Shown here one piece after another: positions 49,900 to 59,956 of a stretch of DNA of 64,000 nucleotides. Position 1 is the first letter of the stretch, and each line of letters opens with the position of its first letter. A model generated the notes under the pieces. It was not told the DNA's origin. It did no database searches and worked only from the letters and a program-made list of their open reading frames with translations. The stretch spans positions 3,720,001 through 3,784,000 of the forward strand of contig NZ_JACCKX010000001.1 in the NCBI RefSeq assembly GCF_013423955.1, in the 5' to 3' direction. The translations under genes were made by a program, and so were the position numbers. This DNA is from Ottowia beijingensis. Its GTDB lineage: Bacteria; Pseudomonadota; Gammaproteobacteria; Burkholderiales; Burkholderiaceae_C.

Positions 49900-50247
49900 A
49901 TGAGCACCAACACCAAGCTGAGCGACCAGGCTCCCAAGGTCGAGAACCTGAAAACGCTGCTCAGCTACCAGGAGCAGGCCATCGTGAGCCGCATGCTGGT
50001 GAAGAACACCGGCGGCAACGTGACCCTGTTCGCCTTCGACGGCGGCGAAGGCCTGAGCGAGCACGCCGCGCCCTATGACGCGCTGATCGTCGGCGTGGAC
50101 GGCGAGGCCGACATCATGCTGGGCGGCCAGCACCACGACGTGGGCGAAGGCCAGACGCTGCTGATGCCCGCCAATGTGCCGCACGCCGTGCACCCCAAGG
50201 GCCAGTTCAAGATGCTGCTGGTGATGATCAAGGAGATCAAGGCCTGA
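49900..50247 (+). CDS. Cupin-domain protein
   Basis: 115 residues, single small beta-barrel. The cupin motifs are loosely present (GEGLSEHAAPYDALIVGVDGE and GQTLLMPANVPHAVHPKG) with only one or two of the usual metal His residues in motif 1. ATG 49900 is chosen over 49894 because GAGGAG is seven bases upstream. Function unknown. Confidence 0.88.
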   Translation: MSTNTKLSDQAPKVENLKTLLSYQEQAIVSRMLVKNTGGNVTLFAFDGGEGLSEHAAPYDALIVGVDGEADIMLGGQHHDVGEGQTLLMPANVPHAVHPKGQFKMLLVMIKEIKA

Positions 50248-50276
50248 GGCCTTGATCCGCCGCTGCTTCGGGCGCA

Positions 50277-52920
50277 TCACTGCGCCTCCAGCACCTCCAG
50301 CAGTTCGTGCTCGATGGCCAGCTGCGTCTTGGCGTGCTGCAGCGGCGCGCCTTGCAGCAGGAACATGTCTTCCACCCGCTCGCCCAGCGTGGTGATCTTG
50401 GCCAGTTCCAGGTCGATGCCGTGCGCGGCCAGCACGCGGGCGATGCTGTAGAGCAGGCCGACGCGGTCGCTGGCGGTGACGGTGAGCAGCCAGTGCTGCG
50501 CCTTCTCGTCCGGTCGCAGGTCGATGCGCGGGGCGATCGGAAAGCTCTTGACCCGGCGCGACACGCGGCCCAGGCGCGGCGTGGGCAGCGGGGCCTCGGT
50601 GTCGATGGCGGCGGGCAACTCGGCCTCGACCATGCCCTGGTATTCGGCGTAATCGTCCGGGGCGATGGGGTTGACGATCTGGAAGGTGTCGAGCGCGTAG
50701 CCGTCGCGCGTGGTGTGGATCTTGGCGTCGAGGATCGAGAAGCCGGCGCGTTCGAAGTAGCCGCAGATGCGGGCGAACAGATCGGCCCGGTCGCTGGCGT
50801 ACACCATCACCTGCAGCCCTTCGCCCACGGGCGACAGGCGCGCGCGCACCAGCGGGCGCTGTGTCGGGGTCATGCCGTCCGTCACGCGCGCGGCCAGCTC
50901 GCGCGTGTGCCAGGCGATCTCGCCCGCGTCGTGGCGCATGAAGTAGCTGACGTTGAGCGTGTCCCACAGCCGCTGGTGCGCGTCGGGCGGCAGGGTCGCC
51001 TGCTGCAGCTGCGCCAGCGCCTCGCGCTTGCGCGACTCGATCACCGCGTCGGCATCGGGCGCCCGCCCGCCCAGGGCGCGCACGGTGAGCTTGTACAGAT
51101 CTTCCAGCAGCTTGCCCTTCCAGGCGTTCCACACCTTGGGGCTGGTGCCGCGCACGTCGGCCACGGTGAGCAGGTACAGCGCGGTCAGGTTGCGCTCGTT
51201 GCCGACCCGCCGCGCGAACGCCTGGATCACCTCGGGGTCGCTCAGGTCCTCCTTCTGCGCGATGCTGGTCATGATCAAGTGCTCGCGCACCAGAAACTCG
51301 ATCAGCCGCGCATCTGCCGGTTCGATGCCGTGCTGCTGACAGAAGCGGCGCGCCTCCAGGGCACCCAGTTCGGAATGATCGCCGCCGCGGCCTTTCGCGA
51401 TGTCGTGGAACAGCGCCGCGATGTAGAGCAGCCAGGGCTTGTCCCAGCCGGCGGCCAGTTGCGAGCAGAACGGGTATTCGTGCGCGTGCTCGGCCATGAA
51501 AAAGCGTCGCATGTTGCGCAGCACCATCAGGATGTGCTGGTCCACCGTGTAGACGTGGAACAGGTCGTGCTGCATCTGGCCCACGATGCGGCGGAACACC
51601 CACAGGTAGCGCCCCAGCACGCTGGTCTGGTTCATCAGCCGGAAGGCGTGGGTGATGCCCTGCGGCTGCTGCAGGATGGCCAGGAAAGTCTGTCTGTTGA
51701 CCGGGTCGTTGCGGAAGTGGCGGTCCATCACCGCCCGCGCGTTGTACAGCGCGCGCAGCGTGCGGGCCGACAGGCCCTTCAGGCCCGGCGTCTGCGCATA
51801 CAGCAGAAAGGCTTCGAGAATGGCCCGCGGCTGCTGCTCGAACAGCTCGTCGTGCACCACTTCCAGCAGGCCGTCGCGGTCGACGAAGCGCTCGTTGATC
51901 GGGCGCTGCTTGGGCGCCGGCTCGCCCTGCGCGGCGCGCAGGTGCTCCTCGATGTTCTGCAGCAGGATCTGGTTGAGCTGCGTGACGGCCTTGGCCGCCC
52001 AGTAGTAGCGGCGCATCAGCACTTCGCTGGCGCGCAGCATCACGCGGCCGTCGTCGGCACGCTGGTGCTGAAAGCCGAAGGATTCGGCCACAGCGTTCTG
52101 CAGGTCGAACACCAGCCGGTCCTCGCGCCGGCCGGCGATCAGGTGCAGGCGCGCGCGCACCACCGACAGCAGCGCCTCGTTGTGGCGCAGCTGGCGCAGC
52201 TCGCGCGCCGTCACCAGGCCGGCACGGTGCAGATCCTTCCAGTGGCGGCCGATGCCGGCCGCGCGCGCCGTCCACAGAATGACCTGCAGGTCGCGCAGCC
52301 CGCCGGGCGATTCCTTGCAGTTGGGCTCGAGCGCGTAGGGCGTGTCCTCGTACTTCAGGTGGCGCTGGCGTTGCTCCAGCCGCTTGGCGACGAAGAAATC
52401 CAGCGGATCGAGCGCGGCCATGAAGCGCTGCTGGAACTCCTTGAACAGCTTGCGGTTGCCCACCACCAGGCGCGCCTCAAGCAGCGCGGTCTGCACCGTC
52501 AGGTCGGCCGCGGCCATGGTCAGGCATTCATCCACCGTGCGCACGCTGGAGCCGATCTCCAGCCCCGTGTCCCAGCACTGGCTGATGAAGGATTCGATGC
52601 GCCGGCGCAGCGCGGGTCGTGCGCCGCCTGGCTGTCGGCGGGCAGCAGCAGCAACACGTCGACGTCGGAATGCGGAAACAGCTCGCCGCGGCCGTAGCCG
52701 CCCACGGCGACCAGGGCCGAGCGCGGATCGAACCCGTTGTCCTTCCACAGCGTGCGCAGCGCCTCGTCGGTCAGCTCGGCCAGGTGCGCCAGCGCGCGGC
52801 GGATGCCGCGCGTGCCGGCGCTGCCGCTGCGCAACTCGTCCAGCAGGGCCTGCTTGGCCTGGCGGTGCGCCACGCACACGGCGGGCACCTGCAGGGGGCT
52901 GCGGCCGCTTCGGCACTCAT
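50277..52920 (-). CDS. glnD: [Protein-PII] uridylyltransferase, two N-terminal frameshifts
   Basis: Bifunctional nitrogen sensor that adds and removes UMP on PII. Nucleotidyltransferase core [23 protein letters not shown]-UTase helical domain ([20 protein letters not shown]); HD domain [20 protein letters not shown]; two C-terminal ACT domains ([19 protein letters not shown] and [19 protein letters not shown]). ATG at 52920 (MSAEAAAAP); one C is missing from the run seen as G at 52894-52898, and one base near 52613. With both restored the gene is full length, about 880 residues. Confidence 0.93.
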
Positions 52921-52930
52921 GACAGCGGCC

Positions 52931-53752
52931 TCAGGCGGCGGCGCGCGCCATGCCCTTGACGAACTCAGGGATCGCCGGGCTGCCGGCAGACAGCGTCAGC
53001 ACCTCGTAGCCGGTGGGCGTGACCAGCACCGTGTGCTCCCACTGCGCCGACAGGCTGCGGTCCTTGGTCACGATGGTCCAGCCGTCGGGCATTTCCTTGA
53101 TGTCGCGCCGGCCGATGTTGATCATCGGCTCGATGGTGAAGGTCATGCCCGGCACCAGCTCTTCGCCCGTGCCGGGCTTGCCGTAGTGCAGCACCTGCGG
53201 GTCTTCGTGGAACTTCTGCCCGATGCCGTGGCCGCAGAACTCGCGCACCACCGACAGCCCATGGCCTTCGATGAACTTCTGGATCGCATGGCCGATGTCG
53301 CCCAGCCGCGCGCCGGGGCGCACCTGCTCGATGCCCAGCCACATCGATTCGTAGGTCAGCGCGCACAGGCGCCGGGCGGCGATGGAGCATTCGCCGATCT
53401 CGAACATGCGGCTGTTGTCGCCGTACCAGCCATCGGCGGTGACCACCGTCACGTCGACGTTGACGATGTCGCCCTTCTTCAGCGGCTTGTCGGCCGGGAT
53501 GCCGTGGCACACCACCTGGTTGACCGAGGTACACACATGGCCGGGGTAGGGCGGGTAGCCTGGCGGCTGGTAGCCCACGGTGGCCGAGCGCGTGCCGTAT
53601 TTGGCCATCGATTCGGCGCTGAGCCGGTCGATTTCCAGCGTGGTGATGCCGGGCTGGATGTGCGGCGTGATGTCGTCCAGCACTTGCGAGGCGATGCGGC
53701 AGGCCTCGCGCATGCCCGCGATGCCGGCTTCGTCCTTGATGGTGATGCTCAT
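52931..53752 (-). CDS. map: Type I methionine aminopeptidase
   Basis: 273-residue M24A dinuclear metallopeptidase removing N-terminal Met. Ligands in VNVDVTVVTADGWYGDNSRM (two Asp), FCGHGIGQKFHEDP (His), GMTFTIEPMI (Glu) and AQWEHTVLVT (Glu). Start at 53752. Ends ten bases before glnD starts, so map and glnD are likely one minus-strand unit, divergent from purL. Confidence 0.96.
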   Translation of the reverse strand: MSITIKDEAGIAGMREACRIASQVLDDITPHIQPGITTLEIDRLSAESMAKYGTRSATVGYQPPGYPPYPGHVCTSVNQVVCHGIPADKPLKKGDIVNVDVTVVTADGWYGDNSRMFEIGECSIAARRLCALTYESMWLGIEQVRPGARLGDIGHAIQKFIEGHGLSVVREFCGHGIGQKFHEDPQVLHYGKPGTGEELVPGMTFTIEPMINIGRRDIKEMPDGWTIVTKDRSLSAQWEHTVLVTPTGYEVLTLSAGSPAIPEFVKGMARAAA

Positions 53753-53932
53753 GGGCGCAAATTATCCCATCGGGTCTTTGGGCGTGCGGTCTGCAGGCCT
53801 TCCGGGGGCCGCGGCGGGCCGGCTGGCGCCGGTGCGCCGGATAGAATTGAGGGCTTCGCAGCCTGCCCCAGTCAGCGGTGGGCTGCACGACCCCGATCCG
53901 CCTTTTCCCGCGCCTTTTTCAGGCCCTTCGAC

Positions 53933-56900
53933 GTGACCCAGCACATCCACTTCTTCGACGGCGGCAACGCCCTCAGCGACTTCCGCATCCGCCAGCTTCT
54001 GCCGCGCCTGCAGGCCGTGAACCCGGCGGTGGACAGCGTCAGTGCGCGCTACGTGCATCTGGCCGGTTTCGACACCGCGCCGCCGGCGGCTGATCTGGAG
54101 CGGCTGGCCGCATTGCTGACCTATGGCGACCCGGCCGCCGAAGGCGCGGAAGGCGAAGTCATCATCGTCGCCCCGCGCCTGGGCACGGTGTCGCCCTGGG
54201 CGTCGAAGGCCACCGACATTGCGCGCAACTGCGGCATCGCGCTGCACCGGGTGGAACGCATCGTTGAATACCAAATCGGCCTCAAACGAAAGCTGGTCGG
54301 GCGCCACCAGCTATCAAAAGATGACTTGACCGCCATCGCCGCATTGCTGCACGACCGCATGACGGAGAGCGTGCTGTCCAGCCGCGAGGAGGCGAGGGCG
54401 CTGTTCACCGAGCTGACACCGGAGCCGCTCGCGCACGTCGACGTGCTGGGGGCGGCCGTGCGGCGCTGGAAAAAGCCAACACCGAATGGGGCCTGGCGCT
54501 GGCTACCGACGAAATCGACTACCTGCTGGATGCCTTCACCAAACTGGGCCGCAACCCCACCGATGTCGAACTGATGATGTTCGCGCAGGCCAATAGCGAG
54601 CACTGCCGGCACAAGATCTTCAACGCCCAGTTCACCATCGACGGCGTGGCGCAGGACAAGAGCCTGTTCGGCATGATCCGCCACACGCATGCCACCAGCC
54701 CGCAACACACCGTGATCGCCTACAGCGACAACGCGGCGGTGATGGAGGGGCACGATGTCGAGGTGTTTGAAGCAAAATCGGCCTCCAGCGCAGGCGGGAC
54801 AAGCGCTGGCAGCTATGAAAAGAAAGCGCCACGCGCCACGTGCTGATGAAGGTGGAGACGCACAACCACCCCACCGCGATCAGTCCTTCCCCGGCGCCAG
54901 CACCGGCGCGGGCGGAGAGATCCGTGACGAGGGCGCCACCGGGCGCGGCGCGCGGCCCAAGGCGGGGCTGACGGGCTTCACGGTGAGCAAGCTGTGGGAT
55001 TCGCCCATCGGCAAGCCCGAGCACATGGCCAGCCCGCTGCAGATCATGACCGAGGGGCCGCTGGGCGGCGCGGCGTTCAACAACGAGTTTGGCCGCCCCA
55101 ACCTGGCCGGTTATTTCCGCGAATACGAGCTGGAAGCCGGCGGTGTGCAGCGCGGCTATCACAAGCCCATCATGATCGCCGGCGGTGTGGGCAGCATCGA
55201 CGCGCGGCTGACGAGCAAGATCGAATTCCCGGCCGGCAGCCTGCTGATCCAGCTCGGCGGGCCGGGCATGCGCATCGGCATGGGCGGCGGCGCGGCGTCA
55301 TCGCTGGCCAGCGGCACCAACGCGGCGCACCTGGACTTCGATTCGGTGCAGCGCGGCAACCCCGAGATCCAGCGCCGCGCGCAGGAGGTCATCACGCAGT
55401 GCCAGGCGATGGGCGAGGCCAACCCCATCCTGGCGATCCACGACGTGGGCGCGGGCGGGCTGTCGAACGCCTTCCCTGAACTGACCCACGACGCCGGCCG
55501 CGGCGCGCGCTTCGACTTGCGCGCCGTCCCGCTCGAAGAAAGTGGCCTGGCGCCCAAGGAAATCTGGAGCAACGAGAGCCAGGAACGCTACGTGATGGCG
55601 ATCGCGCCCGCATCGCTGCAGCTGTTCGAGGCGCTGTGCGCGCGCGAGCGCTGCCCGTTCGCGGTGGTGGGTGTCGCCACCGAGGAGCGGCAACTGGTGG
55701 TCGATAATGCGCCGCTGCCCCTCACCCCAGCCCTCTCCCCAGAGGGGCGAGGGAGCAACAGTCAGGGATCGAGCGCCGCGCTGGAATCACCCCTCTCCCG
55801 CTGGCGGGAGAGGGCCGGGGTGAGGGTGATGCGGCCGTGGACATGCCCATGGACGTGCTGCTGGGCAAGCCGCCCAAGATGCACCGCGACGTGACGACCG
55901 TGCAGCGCCAGTTCACACCGCTGAATCTGGACGGCCTGACCCTGCAGGACGCCGTGATCCAGGTGCTGAGCCACCCCACCGTCGCCAGCAAGCGCTTCCT
56001 CATCACCATCGGCGACCGCACCGTGGGCGGCCTGACGCACCGCGACCAGATGGTCGGCCCCTGGCAGGTGCCGGTGGCCGATTGCGCGGTGACGCTGGCC
56101 GATTTCAAGGGCTTTGCCGGCGAGGCCATGAGCATGGGCGAGCGCACGCCGCTGGCCGCGCTGGATGCGCCCGCATCCGGCCGCATGGCGGTGGCCGAGG
56201 CCATCACCAACCTGCTGGCGGCGCCCATCGAGCTGCCGCGCGTGAAACTTTCCGCCAACTGGATGGCCGCCTGCGGCGAACCGGGTGAGGACGCGGCGCT
56301 GTACGCCACCGTCAAGGCCGTGGGCATGGAACTGTGCCCGGCGCTCGATGTGGCGATCCCGGTCGGCAAGGACAGCCTGTCGATGCGCACGCAGTGGCAG
56401 GACGCCGGCGCCACGAAGAAGGTGACTTCGCCCGTCAGCCTGATCGTCAGCGCCTTCGCATCGCTGGCCGACGTGCGCGGCACGCTGACGCCGCAACTCG
56501 ACCGCGAGCAGGACACGACGCTGGTGCTGGTCGATCTGGGCAAGGGTCGGCACCGCCTGGCCGGCAGCGTGTTGGCTCAGGCGCTGGGCCAGTCGGGCTG
56601 CCCGGTGAAAGACGGCGTGCCCGATCTGGACAGCGCGGAAGACCTGAAGGCGCTGGTGGCGGCCGTCAACCAGCTGCGCGCCGAAGGCAAGATCCTTGCC
56701 TACCACGACCGCAGCGACGGCGGCCTGCTGGCCGCAGCCGCCGAGATGGCCTTTGCCGGCCGCGTCGGCGTGGCGCTGAACGTGGACATGCTGGTGACCG
56801 AAGGCGACGGCATCAGCGACAGCCGCGCCGAGTACGGCGACGCCAAGAACTGGGCTAGCCAGGTCAGCGCGCGACGCGAGGAGCTGACGCTGAAATCGCT

Positions 56901-58191
56901 GTTCAGTGAAGAGCTGGGCGTGGTGCTGCAGGTGCGCACCGCCGAGCGCGACGCGGTGATGCAGGTGCTGCGCGCGCACGGCCTGAGCCAATGGAGCCAC
57001 ACCATCGGCAAGACGCGCCCTGCCGGTTCCTCTATCGACAAAGGGAAGGGCGAACTGAGCATCTGGCGCGACACCAAGGAAATCTTCAGCGCCAGCCTGC
57101 ACGACCTGCAGCAGGTGTGGGACAGCGTGAGCTGGAAGATCGCCCGCGAGCGCGACAACCCGGCCTGCGCCGACGCCGAGCACGCGGCGGCGGGTGATCC
57201 GGCCGATCAGGGCTTGCACGTGCACCTGACTTTCGATCCCGCCGCGGACGAACGCCTTCGCCCGCTGGGGAAGGCAGGGATGGGGCCGCGCCGCCACCTC
57301 TGGGCCAGCCGCGCCCTCACCCCCACCCTCTCCCCAGAGGGGCGAGGGAGCAAGACCGAACTCCCTCTCCCGCCTGCGGGAGAGGGCAGGGGTGAGGGCG
57401 CGCCGCAAGGCGCGGGCATCCTTCTCGCCCGCCCCAAGGTCGCCATCCTGCGCGAGCAGGGCGTCAACTCGCACGTCGAAATGGCCTACGCCTTCCACGA
57501 AGCGGGCTTCGAGCCCTTCGACGTGCACATGACCGACCTGCAGACCGGCCGTGCCAATCTGGCCGACTTCCAGGGCGCCGTGGCCTGCGGCGGCTTCAGC
57601 TACGGCGACACGCTGGGCGCGGGCATCGGCTGGGCGCGCTCGATCATGTTCAACACGCAGATCGCCGACCAGTTCAAGGCCTTCTTTGCACGCGGCGACA
57701 CCTTCGCCCTGGGCACCTGCAACGGCTGCCAGATGTTCGCCGAGCTGGCCGACATCATCCCCGGCGCTCAAGACTGGCCGCGCTTCACCACCAACCAGAG
57801 CGAGCGCTTCGAGGCGCGCTTCTCGCTGGTCGAGGTGCTGGATTCGCCCAGCATCTTCTTCACCGGCATGGCCGGCAGCCGCCTGCCGATCGCGGTGGCG
57901 CATGGCGAGGGCTATGCCAACTTCACCTACCGCGGTGATGCAGCCAGGGTGATCCCGGCCATGCGCTACGTCGACAACACGGGCACCGCCACCGAGGCGT
58001 ACCCGTACAACCCCAACGGCAGCCCCGGCGGCCTGACCGCGGTGACCACGGCCGATGGCCGCTTCACCGCCCTGATGCCGCACCCCGAGCGCGTGTTCCG
58101 CAACATCCAGATGAGCTGGACGCCACTCGACAAGAGCGCCTTCAGCCCGTGGATGCAGATCTGGCGCAACGCGCGGCGTTGGGTGGGGTAG
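53933..58191 (+). CDS. purL: Phosphoribosylformylglycinamidine synthase, broken by frameshifts and carrying repeat insertions
   Basis: Large single-chain FGAM synthase (purine pathway step 4), about 1330 residues plus insertions. GTG start 53933 ([20 protein letters not shown]). Landmarks: [88 protein letters not shown], then the glutaminase domain with nucleophile Cys in [20 protein letters not shown] and [11 protein letters not shown]. Breaks near 54448-54452 (G run), 54820-54845, 54894-54900 and 55800-55832. Family B copies at 54268 and 54771 and family C clusters at 55718 and 57243 are translated. Required for growth without purines. Confidence 0.9.
54268..54322. repeat. Family B repeat inside purL, in frame
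   Basis: ACCAAATCGGCCTC ... CCACCAGCTATCAAAAG encodes [17 protein letters not shown], replacing a variable surface segment before [12 protein letters not shown]. The frame is kept. Confidence 0.7.
54771..54822. repeat. Second family B repeat inside purL
   Basis: GCAAAATCGGCCTCCAGCGC ... CAGCTATGAAAAG encodes [17 protein letters not shown] just before [13 protein letters not shown]. The frame shifts after it. Confidence 0.75.
55718..55830. repeat. Family C pair inside purL
   Basis: Units 55718-55760 and 55787-55830 in inverted orientation, encoding [14 protein letters not shown] and [15 protein letters not shown], between VVDNA and [10 protein letters not shown]. The frame shifts across the pair. 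Confidence 0.8.
57243..57400. repeat. Three family C units inside purL, in frame
   Basis: Units at 57243-57280, 57313-57350 and 57360-57400 encode about 50 residues ([20 protein letters not shown]) in the linker between the synthase and glutaminase domains. The frame is kept. Confidence 0.8.
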
Positions 58192-58260
58192 GCCAGGGTG
58201 AGTCACGTGCTATGGTTAACAGCACTTGTAACAAACTTGATTCAAGGGAGAAGCAAAGCC

Positions 58261-58916
58261 ATGCTGAAAGTGTCAAGCCGGTTGCGCCTCGTATTCCTGG
58301 CCGCCTTGCTGGCGGGTGCAGTCACCTCACAGGCGCAGTCGTCCGCCAGCATCGACTTCACGACCATCGGGGCCAGCCCAACAGGGGCACGCTGGCCAAC
58401 GGCGTGACATGGAGCGTCAGCGGCCCAGGCTTCTGGGAGAGCATCGTTGACGGCGTACACCGGTACCACCACTACACCTTTAACCAGAACCAAACCCAGA
58501 CGTGAACCTTCGGGGAGGCGGTGGATGTGCGTTTCTCGCTGGCGGGGCTGAATTGCCCCAGCGAGGGCGTTCGCTTCGGCGGCGGCCAAACGGTTGTCGT
58601 GGAGTCGCTGGACCCGGTTCATATCTGGGACGAGACGGCGCAGACCGTCAGGCACGGCACGAGCAACACGCCCGCCAATGGCCCCAAAAGCTCCAGCTTC
58701 ACGGTAAGCGGCGCCACGAGCTTGACGTTGACCGGTGTCAACGCTAACTGCCGACGCGGCCTGATCGCCTTGAGCGTCACGCGGCCTGCTGTGGGCGCTG
58801 CCGCGGTACAACCTGTGCCGGTTGACAACCCATGGGCCTTGCTGACGCTTTCCGTGGCGCTGGCCGGCGCGGCCGCTGTCGTGAGGCGGAGAAACCGCAG
58901 CAAAGCTGATGAGTGA
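58261..58916 (+). CDS. Secreted protein with IPTL-CTERM-like sorting tail, broken
   Basis: A signal peptide (MLKVSSRLRLVFLAALLAGA, cleavage near SQAQS) precedes a beta-rich body (SIDFTTIGA, NGVTWSVSGPGFWESIVDG, VDVRFSLAGLNCPSEGVRFG). The C-terminal tail VPVDNPWALLTLSVALAG plus AAAVVRRRNR is the shape of IPTL/PEP-CTERM sorting signals. One base is missing near 58377-58381, and an in-frame TGA interrupts at 58503-58505 where TGG (Trp) would fit. Either a pseudogene or sequence error. Function unknown. Confidence 0.7.
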
Positions 58917-58969
58917 CTCTAATCCTGCCGGAAGCGTGGACCAACGGCGGATACCACAGCCGTTGAGAC

Positions 58970-59956
58970 TCAAACACGCGTCAGCAGCAGCAGCGCCATG
59001 TAGCTGAAGTACGCCGCCACGAAGCCCAGGCCCTCGGTGCGCGTGATCATGTGGCCGCTGCGGAACACCGGCAGGCACACCATGGCCACAGCGGCGGCCA
59101 CCGGCAGGTCGATGAACAGCAGCTCGCGGCTCACGTCGATGGCGCGCGGCGACACCAGCATCACCGTGCCCAGGATGGCCAGGATGTTGTAGACGGCGCT
59201 GCCCAGCAGGTTGCCGATGGCCACGTCGCGTTCGCCGCGCAGCGTGGCCACCACGGTGGTGACCAGCTCGGGCGACGAGGTGCCGAGCGCGACGATGGTC
59301 AGGCCGATCACCGCGTCCGACACGCCGAAGCGCGCCGCCAGCGCCGAGGCACCGTCCACCAGCAGTTCGGCACCGTAGATGGTGAGCGTGATCGACACCG
59401 CCAGCAGCAGGCCCTGCCGGATGAACTGCTGCCGGCGCTCGGCCAGCGGCGGCAGCGGCTCGGCGTATTCCTCCAGAAACTCGTCGGCCACCAGGCGCCG
59501 GTCGCGCCGGCTCGACTGCACGATGAGCGCGGTGTAGAACACGGCGGCCAGCACCAGCAACGCGCCCTCGGTGCGCGTCAGCACGCCGTCGATCGACATG
59601 ATGATCAGCGCCAGTGCGGCGCCGATCATGGCCGGCACCTCCAGCCGCAGGCTGTAGGGCTGGATCGGCAGCGGCTGGATGGCCGCCGACAGGCCCAACA
59701 CTAGCAGCAGCACCATGATGTTGGCGCCGGCCACGTTGCCCACCGCCAGCGCGCCCTTGCCCTCGGCGGCGGCGGTGATGCCCACCGCCAGCTCGGGCAG
59801 GCTGGTGCCGATGGCCACCACCGTGAGCCCGATGACGATGGGGCTGATGCGCAGCATATGGGCAATGCGCGTGGCGCTTTTCAGCAGCAGCTCGGCGCCC
59901 AGCACCACCACCGCCAGACCGCCCAGTAACACCAGCGCCGGGTGCAGCGCCGTCAT
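58970..59956 (-). CDS. Calcium/sodium antiporter (YrbG-like)
   Basis: 328-residue inner-membrane exchanger with two homologous halves. The alpha repeats carry [20 protein letters not shown] and [20 protein letters not shown], with [14 protein letters not shown] and [16 protein letters not shown], and about ten helices. ATG 59956 overlaps the stop of the upstream P-type ATPase (ATGA), so pump and exchanger are coupled, pointing to Ca2+ export. Confidence 0.93.
   Translation of the reverse strand: MTALHPALVLLGGLAVVVLGAELLLKSATRIAHMLRISPIVIGLTVVAIGTSLPELAVGITAAAEGKGALAVGNVAGANIMVLLLVLGLSAAIQPLPIQPYSLRLEVPAMIGAALALIIMSIDGVLTRTEGALLVLAAVFYTALIVQSSRRDRRLVADEFLEEYAEPLPPLAERRQQFIRQGLLLAVSITLTIYGAELLVDGASALAARFGVSDAVIGLTIVALGTSSPELVTTVVATLRGERDVAIGNLLGSAVYNILAILGTVMLVSPRAIDVSRELLFIDLPVAAAVAMVCLPVFRSGHMITRTEGLGFVAAYFSYMALLLLTRV

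Noticed and set aside
53933..58191. purL as a genuine pseudogene
   Set aside because: All domains are conserved between breaks, and the clear breaks are single-base deletions of the kind seen all over the window.
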